From contig JAOZLI010000091.1 in the NCBI GenBank assembly GCA_029934915.1, forward strand, positions 1 to 9,468: a DNA stretch of 9,468 nt, written 5' to 3'. Within the stretch, counting starts at the first letter, position 1. Each line of letters opens with the position of its first letter. Made by a program: the position numbers and the translations under genes. Below are positions 6,307 through 9,468 of the stretch, in pieces. The stretch comes from Desulfocapsa sp. (GTDB taxonomy: Bacteria; Desulfobacterota; Desulfobulbia; Desulfobulbales; Desulfocapsaceae). The notes under the pieces are model-generated. The model searched no databases. It saw only the letters and a list, made by a program, of their open reading frames with translations, and was not told the DNA's origin.

Positions 6307-6937
6307 GTGCTCCTATCAAGCTAACGAATCTGACACTCTCAAGTGTTTCTATTTCCACATCATCACCCACCTTTTTAACATACTGCAATTCCTGCACATC
6401 ACGATCGCCAACCGGAATCACCATTCTGCCATTTTCTGCCAGTTGCTCCACAAGCGGTTTTGGGACCTCAGGTCCTCCGGCAGTGACAATGATTGCATCG
6501 TAGGGTGCGTGTTCCTGCCAGCCAAGGGTTCCATCATCGAGGCGGGAAAGGATATTGTAATAATGCAATCGATCAAATATTTTGCGGGCTCCTGCAAGCA
6601 GGGAATTAATACGCTCCACGGTATAGACTTTTTCACAGAGCCTTGAAAGCACTGCGGCCTGATACCCTGAACCGGTACCTATCTCGAGCACTTTTTCTGA
6701 ACCGGTAAGTTGTAAGGCCTCAGTCATGGCTGCCACAACCAGGGGTTGGGAAATGGTCTGATCGCCACCAATGGGCAGGGGATGGTCACCATAGGCACAA
6801 GCTTGCATGGCATCATCGACAAACAAATGTCTTGGAACTTCTGCCATGGCCTGTAAAACACGCTGATCACTCACGCCACGAGCCTGGAGTTGATCACGAA
6901 CCATGCGTTCCCGAACTGTTTCGAAACTATCGCTCAC
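6290..6937 (-). CDS. pcm: Protein-L-isoaspartate O-methyltransferase
   Basis: A 215-residue cytoplasmic enzyme of the usual family length. It methylates L-isoaspartyl residues in damaged proteins using S-adenosylmethionine, the first step of their repair. Visible motifs are GGDQTISQPLVVAAMTE (57-73), the substrate-site segment of the family; VLEIGTGSGYQAAVL (83-97), the SAM-binding motif I; VYTVER (104-109), the acidic motif binding the SAM ribose; YDAIIVTAG (146-154); and VRFVSLIGAHGW (202-213) at the C-terminus. The start is GTG (6935-6937), and it overlaps the stop of the upstream lipoprotein gene in a GTGA, pointing to translational coupling. Its 3' end overlaps the start of the yqaA-like gene. 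In proteobacteria pcm often sits with surE and nlpD; here the partners are different. Confidence 0.96.
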   Translation of the reverse strand: MSDSFETVRERMVRDQLQARGVSDQRVLQAMAEVPRHLFVDDAMQACAYGDHPLPIGGDQTISQPLVVAAMTEALQLTGSEKVLEIGTGSGYQAAVLSRLCEKVYTVERINSLLAGARKIFDRLHYYNILSRLDDGTLGWQEHAPYDAIIVTAGGPEVPKPLVEQLAENGRMVIPVGDRDVQELQYVKKVGDDVEIETLESVRFVSLIGAHGWNG

Positions 6938-7332
6938 TGCTCTATCTCTTGCCAGTGGTAGTCATCCTGCCAATCGAATTCATCGTCTTCGTGCCCACGG
7001 TAGCGGCATGTTTTGACGATCTCGCCCTCAAAGCTTATCATCACCATGGCATAGCCATTGGCATCAAAGACATCACCCACAAGTGGAGTGTCCTGCATCA
7101 TTGCCCGATCTTCCTCGTAATACACCCACTCTTCGATGTCATCACTTAACTTTCGTTTCGAATCGGGATCTCCCATCAGCCGTAGCACTTCTTCTTTAGT
7201 AGTGTCACCGGCTTTTATCATGGCAACATCAGAGACCAGGTGACGGGTAGGCGTTCCAGAGCATCCACTGAGGCCGTAAACAAGCAGCAGCAGGACGGAG
7301 AGAGAAAATAGAGAAGCAATAGGCTTTAACAT
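6934..7332 (-). CDS. Lipoprotein with BamE/SmpA-like domain
   Basis: A 132-residue predicted lipoprotein. A hydrophobic signal (residues 5-20) leads to the lipobox L-S-G-C with Cys24 as the lipidation site. Residues about 34-75 (VSDVAMIKAGDTTKEEVLRLMGDP... then EEWVYYEE) resemble the SmpA/OmlA/BamE fold, in which a 'G-x-T-x-x-E-V-x-x-x-x-G-x-P' helix is followed by a strand with W-x-Y-Y. The C-terminus (114-132) is strongly acidic with Trp residues, and I do not recognise it. Membership of the BAM complex is not shown; many small lipoproteins share this fold. It is the first gene of the operon with pcm (4-nt GTGA overlap) and the yqaA-like gene. Candidate promoters lie at 7395-7455. Confidence 0.8.
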   Translation of the reverse strand: MLKPIASLFSLSVLLLLVYGLSGCSGTPTRHLVSDVAMIKAGDTTKEEVLRLMGDPDSKRKLSDDIEEWVYYEEDRAMMQDTPLVGDVFDANGYAMVMISFEGEIVKTCRYRGHEDDEFDWQDDYHWQEIEQ

Positions 7333-7394
7333 GGGAGTCTCACACTAAAAAACAGATAAAAGTAGAAAACAATAAGTTTAAAGGCAAAGCTAAA

Positions 7395-7423
7395 AGTATC
7401 CACTTTCAACTTACTCCTTTCAA
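7395..7423 (-). promoter_or_regulatory. Candidate second promoter for the lipoprotein-pcm-yqaA operon
   Basis: On the minus strand TTGAAA (complement of 7418-7423) is followed after 17 nt by GATACT (complement of 7395-7400). The -35 is good and the -10 matches 4 of 6 consensus bases. It lies directly downstream of the other candidate promoter. Confidence 0.33.
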
Positions 7424-7448
7424 CTTCCTATAGCGTGAAGGAGTGGAT
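7398..7448. repeat. Nested inverted and direct repeats in the operon leader
   Basis: The 10-bp sequence CTTTCAACTT occurs twice with a 14-nt period (7403-7412 and 7417-7426). ACTCCTTTCA (7413-7422) pairs with TGAAGGAGT (7436-7444) with one bulge, and flanking ATCC/GGAT (7398-7401, 7445-7448) can extend the stem. The segment overlaps both candidate promoters, so it could be an operator or attenuating structure. No factor can be named. Confidence 0.45.
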
Positions 7449-7455
7449 TTTTCAA
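7427..7455 (-). promoter_or_regulatory. Candidate promoter for the lipoprotein-pcm-yqaA operon
   Basis: TTGAAA (complement of 7450-7455), a 17-nt spacer and TATAGG (complement of 7427-7432) match sigma70 consensus at 5 of 6 and 4 of 6 bases with ideal spacing. The expected start would be near 7420, about 90 nt upstream of the lipoprotein ATG. Confidence 0.42.
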
Positions 7456-7478
7456 TACTTAAATAGTACTCCTTAATT

Positions 7479-7589
7479 GTAAAAGTTTACCAGTGCCCCA
7501 GATCTGGACAGGCAGGTCAACCGGGCTATACGTTTTTTGTATGCCGGATGACCTGATCGTTCAGAGGTGGGGTGCTGGTGAGCTTTTAC
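7479..7589 (+). repeat. Long-hairpin interspersed repeat, copy C (111 nt), divergent inner stem
   Basis: The ends GTAAAAG and CTTTTAC pair perfectly, followed by CCAGTGCCCCA/TGGGGTGCTGG with the tandem wobble (7494-7495 against 7573-7574). The inner stem is long, AGGTCA-A-CCGG paired with CCGG-A-TGACCT, and closes with TAC-GTTTTTT-GTA. The inner sequence differs from copies A and B, but the layout, the end-to-wobble distance and the apical TAC...TTTT...GTA are the same. It begins 3 nt after the htpG stop codon. Confidence 0.85.
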
Positions 7590-7592
7590 AGA

Positions 7593-9467
7593 TCAAGCGC
7601 CCACAGCTTTGTTTAGAATCTTATAATTACGCTCAACCATCACCATGGGGTCAACCACCAAACCGGCCTGAATCATAGCATTATCGTAAATCTGTGCTGC
7701 GATATCCCCGGCAAAGGCTTCATCACTCTTTACAAGAGCCGCGAGCTGTTTGATCAGGGGGCTGGCCATGTTAATCTCAAGGTTTTTCTTGCTGTTTTCA
7801 GGCATCATTCCCTTTTCCATGCGGCTCGCCGCCATTACCCTTTCCATGGAAGAGGTCATATAGCCATCCGGATTCACAATCATGGCGGGGGAATCGACCA
7901 GACGCTTGGATTCAAGGACATCGGCAACCTTCTCATCAAGGCTCTTTTTCAACCAGCCAAGGAGATCATCGCTAGCATCATCACTCAGCTTTTCAGCGTT
8001 GTCCGCATCAGTATCCGCATCCTTGTCACCACTCTTGGAAAGATCAAGATCAGCACGATCTGCAGATACCAGTTTCTTCCCATCAAATTCACCAAGATGA
8101 TTTAAAACAAAATCATCAATGGGCTCCATGGTATAAATGATCTCGATATCTTTCTTCTTAAACATCTCAACATAGGGACCGGATTCAATGGCAGAACGAT
8201 TAGGACCATTAATATAATAAATTTCTTCCTGCCCTTCGCTCATACGTTCGACATAGTCGGTAAGTGATGTGGGTTTACCATCTTCCGAAGAGGAGGATTC
8301 AAAACGAATCAACTGAGCAAGCTCTTTCTGAAACTCAAAATCAGAGGTCACACCTTCTTTGAGGAAAATGCCAAAGGTATTCCAGAAATCGAGATATTTA
8401 TCAGCATCGCGCTTGGCCTCTTCGTTCAGGAATTTCAGGAAACGTTTGGTGATAACCTTACGCAGTTTCATGACAAGAGCATTGTCCTGCAGAGACTGAC
8501 GGGAGATATTCAACGGCAGATCTTCACTGTCCACCACGCCTTTCAAGAATCTGAGCCATTCAGGGAGGATATTCTCAGAATGCTGATCAATAAGTACCCG
8601 CTGGCAATAAAGATTCACACCCGGATCCATACGACCAAAGCCCATGGATTCGAAATTCTCTTTTGGAACAAAGAGCAGTGCATTGATGGCAAGTGGTGCA
8701 TCGGCCGTGAAATGAAGACGCATGTCCGGCTCATCCATGGCATTGCCAACAAACTTATAGAATTCTGTGTACTCTTCGTCGGTGATCTCGTTTTTAGATC
8801 TGGTCCAGATGGCCTGAACAGTATTTACAGTATCCCCTTCAAGCTTTATGGGGAAAGGAACAAAGGTGGAATACTGTTTAATGATGGATTCCACCTTAAA
8901 TTTCTGCGCGTATTCTTCAGCATCTTCTTTGAGGTGGAGAATAATTTTCGTTCCGCGATGGAGCCCTGGACGTTCAGAAATGGTAAAACTGCCTGCACCT
9001 TCTGATACCCACTCACTGCCTTCAGATCCGTCCCAGGAACGACTCTGAACAGTCACCTTATCTGCAGCCATAAAAGCCGCATAAAAACCAACACCAAACT
9101 GGCCAATAAGATTTACATCTTTTTTTGCAGCTTCAGCAAGCTCGGCCACAAAAGCACCGGAACCGGAATGGGCAATGGTACCCAAGTTTGTCTCAAGCTC
9201 TGCACGGGTCATGCCAATACCAGTATCGGTGATGGTCATGGTGTGCTCTTCTTCATTCAAATCAATGCTTACTTCAAGAGGCACGTGGGAGTCAAAGACA
9301 TCGTCTTTGGTTAAACTCTCATGACGCATTTTTTCTAATGCATCTGCACAGTTGGAGATTAACTCACGGACAAAAATATCACGCTCTGTGTAGAGCGAGT
9401 TAATTACTATATCCAGCAGTTTCTTGGTTTCTGCCTGAAATTCATGTGTTGTTTCCTGTTCACTCAT
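7593..9467 (-). CDS. htpG: Molecular chaperone HtpG (bacterial Hsp90)
   Basis: A complete 624-residue cytosolic ATP-dependent chaperone, the same length as typical bacterial HtpG. The GHKL ATPase signatures of the N-terminal domain are present: RELISNCADAL (34-44) with catalytic Glu35 and Mg-binding Asn39, DTGIGM (81-86), GTIAHSGSGAF (96-106) and the lid motif GQFGVGFYAAFM (122-133). The middle domain contains LPLNISRQSLQ (317-327) with the conserved ATP-contacting Arg323. An acidic Asp-rich linker (about 473-501) precedes the C-terminal dimerisation domain, whose Met-rich helix (about 537-567) matches the client-contact region of the family. The ATG is at 9465-9467, one base from the window edge, so its ribosome-binding site and promoter are not visible. 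Repeat C follows the stop codon by 3 nt and a probable new promoter lies beyond it. Confidence 0.98.
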   Translation of the reverse strand: MSEQETTHEFQAETKKLLDIVINSLYTERDIFVRELISNCADALEKMRHESLTKDDVFDSHVPLEVSIDLNEEEHTMTITDTGIGMTRAELETNLGTIAHSGSGAFVAELAEAAKKDVNLIGQFGVGFYAAFMAADKVTVQSRSWDGSEGSEWVSEGAGSFTISERPGLHRGTKIILHLKEDAEEYAQKFKVESIIKQYSTFVPFPIKLEGDTVNTVQAIWTRSKNEITDEEYTEFYKFVGNAMDEPDMRLHFTADAPLAINALLFVPKENFESMGFGRMDPGVNLYCQRVLIDQHSENILPEWLRFLKGVVDSEDLPLNISRQSLQDNALVMKLRKVITKRFLKFLNEEAKRDADKYLDFWNTFGIFLKEGVTSDFEFQKELAQLIRFESSSSEDGKPTSLTDYVERMSEGQEEIYYINGPNRSAIESGPYVEMFKKKDIEIIYTMEPIDDFVLNHLGEFDGKKLVSADRADLDLSKSGDKDADTDADNAEKLSDDASDDLLGWLKKSLDEKVADVLESKRLVDSPAMIVNPDGYMTSSMERVMAASRMEKGMMPENSKKNLEINMASPLIKQLAALVKSDEAFAGDIAAQIYDNAMIQAGLVVDPMVMVERNYKILNKAVGA

Positions 9468-9468
9468 T

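Noticed and set aside
1899..7589. The three hairpin repeats as integron attC sites
   Set aside because: Placement after stop codons and palindromic form fit, but the ends do not match the RYYYAAC/GTTRRRY core sites, copy C lacks AAC/GTT altogether, and the genes (htpG, BCCT, yqaA-like) are ordinary chromosomal genes rather than cassettes.
1899..7589. The repeats as classical intrinsic terminators
   Set aside because: No U-tract follows the hairpin in the direction of the host genes; only an internal T run sits in the apical loop.
8580..9048. Plus-strand ORFs opposite htpG
   Set aside because: They are antisense frames of a strongly conserved gene and have no independent features.
1..9468. 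tRNA, rRNA, CRISPR arrays, insertion sequences or prophage genes
   Set aside because: None was seen: there is no cloverleaf-like sequence, no spaced direct-repeat array and no transposase or integrase motif.

Overview
The window is a chromosomal stretch from a Gram-negative bacterium. Evidence for this is an outer-membrane porin ending in Phe, a lipobox lipoprotein with a BamE/SmpA-like domain, and Sec signal peptides. An in-frame UGA in a C_GCAxxG_C_C redox protein implies selenocysteine decoding. Together with moderate GC, this points to an anaerobic or micro-oxic lineage such as the Desulfobacterota (sulfate reducers of Desulfobulbales type). That placement is an inference; no marker gene here fixes it.

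Nearly all genes are on the minus strand. In their reading direction, from the right edge: htpG (complete, ending at 7593); a short regulatory gap; an apparent operon of a BamE-like lipoprotein, pcm and a YqaA-type VTT membrane protein, joined by overlaps; then a secreted TIGR03790-family protein. On the left side, a BCCT-family betaine/choline-type transporter is followed by a porin, and the left edge holds the first 50 codons of a TatD-family hydrolase that starts with TTG.

The only plus-strand gene is at 3949-4425. It is divergent from the BCCT gene and convergent with the TIGR03790 gene, whose stop codon overlaps its own. It encodes a 158-residue C_GCAxxG_C_C protein whose first conserved Cys is encoded by TGA (codon 20). 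A stem-loop follows the TGA directly, as in bacterial SECIS elements. A standard gene caller would cut the protein down to a GTG start at 4027 and lose the probable active residue.

Three copies of a 107-111 nt, nearly full-length hairpin repeat lie at 1899-2005, 5567-5675 and 7479-7589. Each begins 3-7 nt after the stop codon of a minus-strand gene (BCCT, yqaA-like, htpG). Their outer stems differ in sequence but keep pairing. All three carry a tandem U-G/G-U wobble exactly 16-17 nt from each end, which pairs only in the plus-strand sense. One copy ends 8 nt before the TIGR03790 start codon and produces a false 40-residue N-terminal extension of that ORF. The selenoprotein and this structured repeat family are the two most notable contents of the window.
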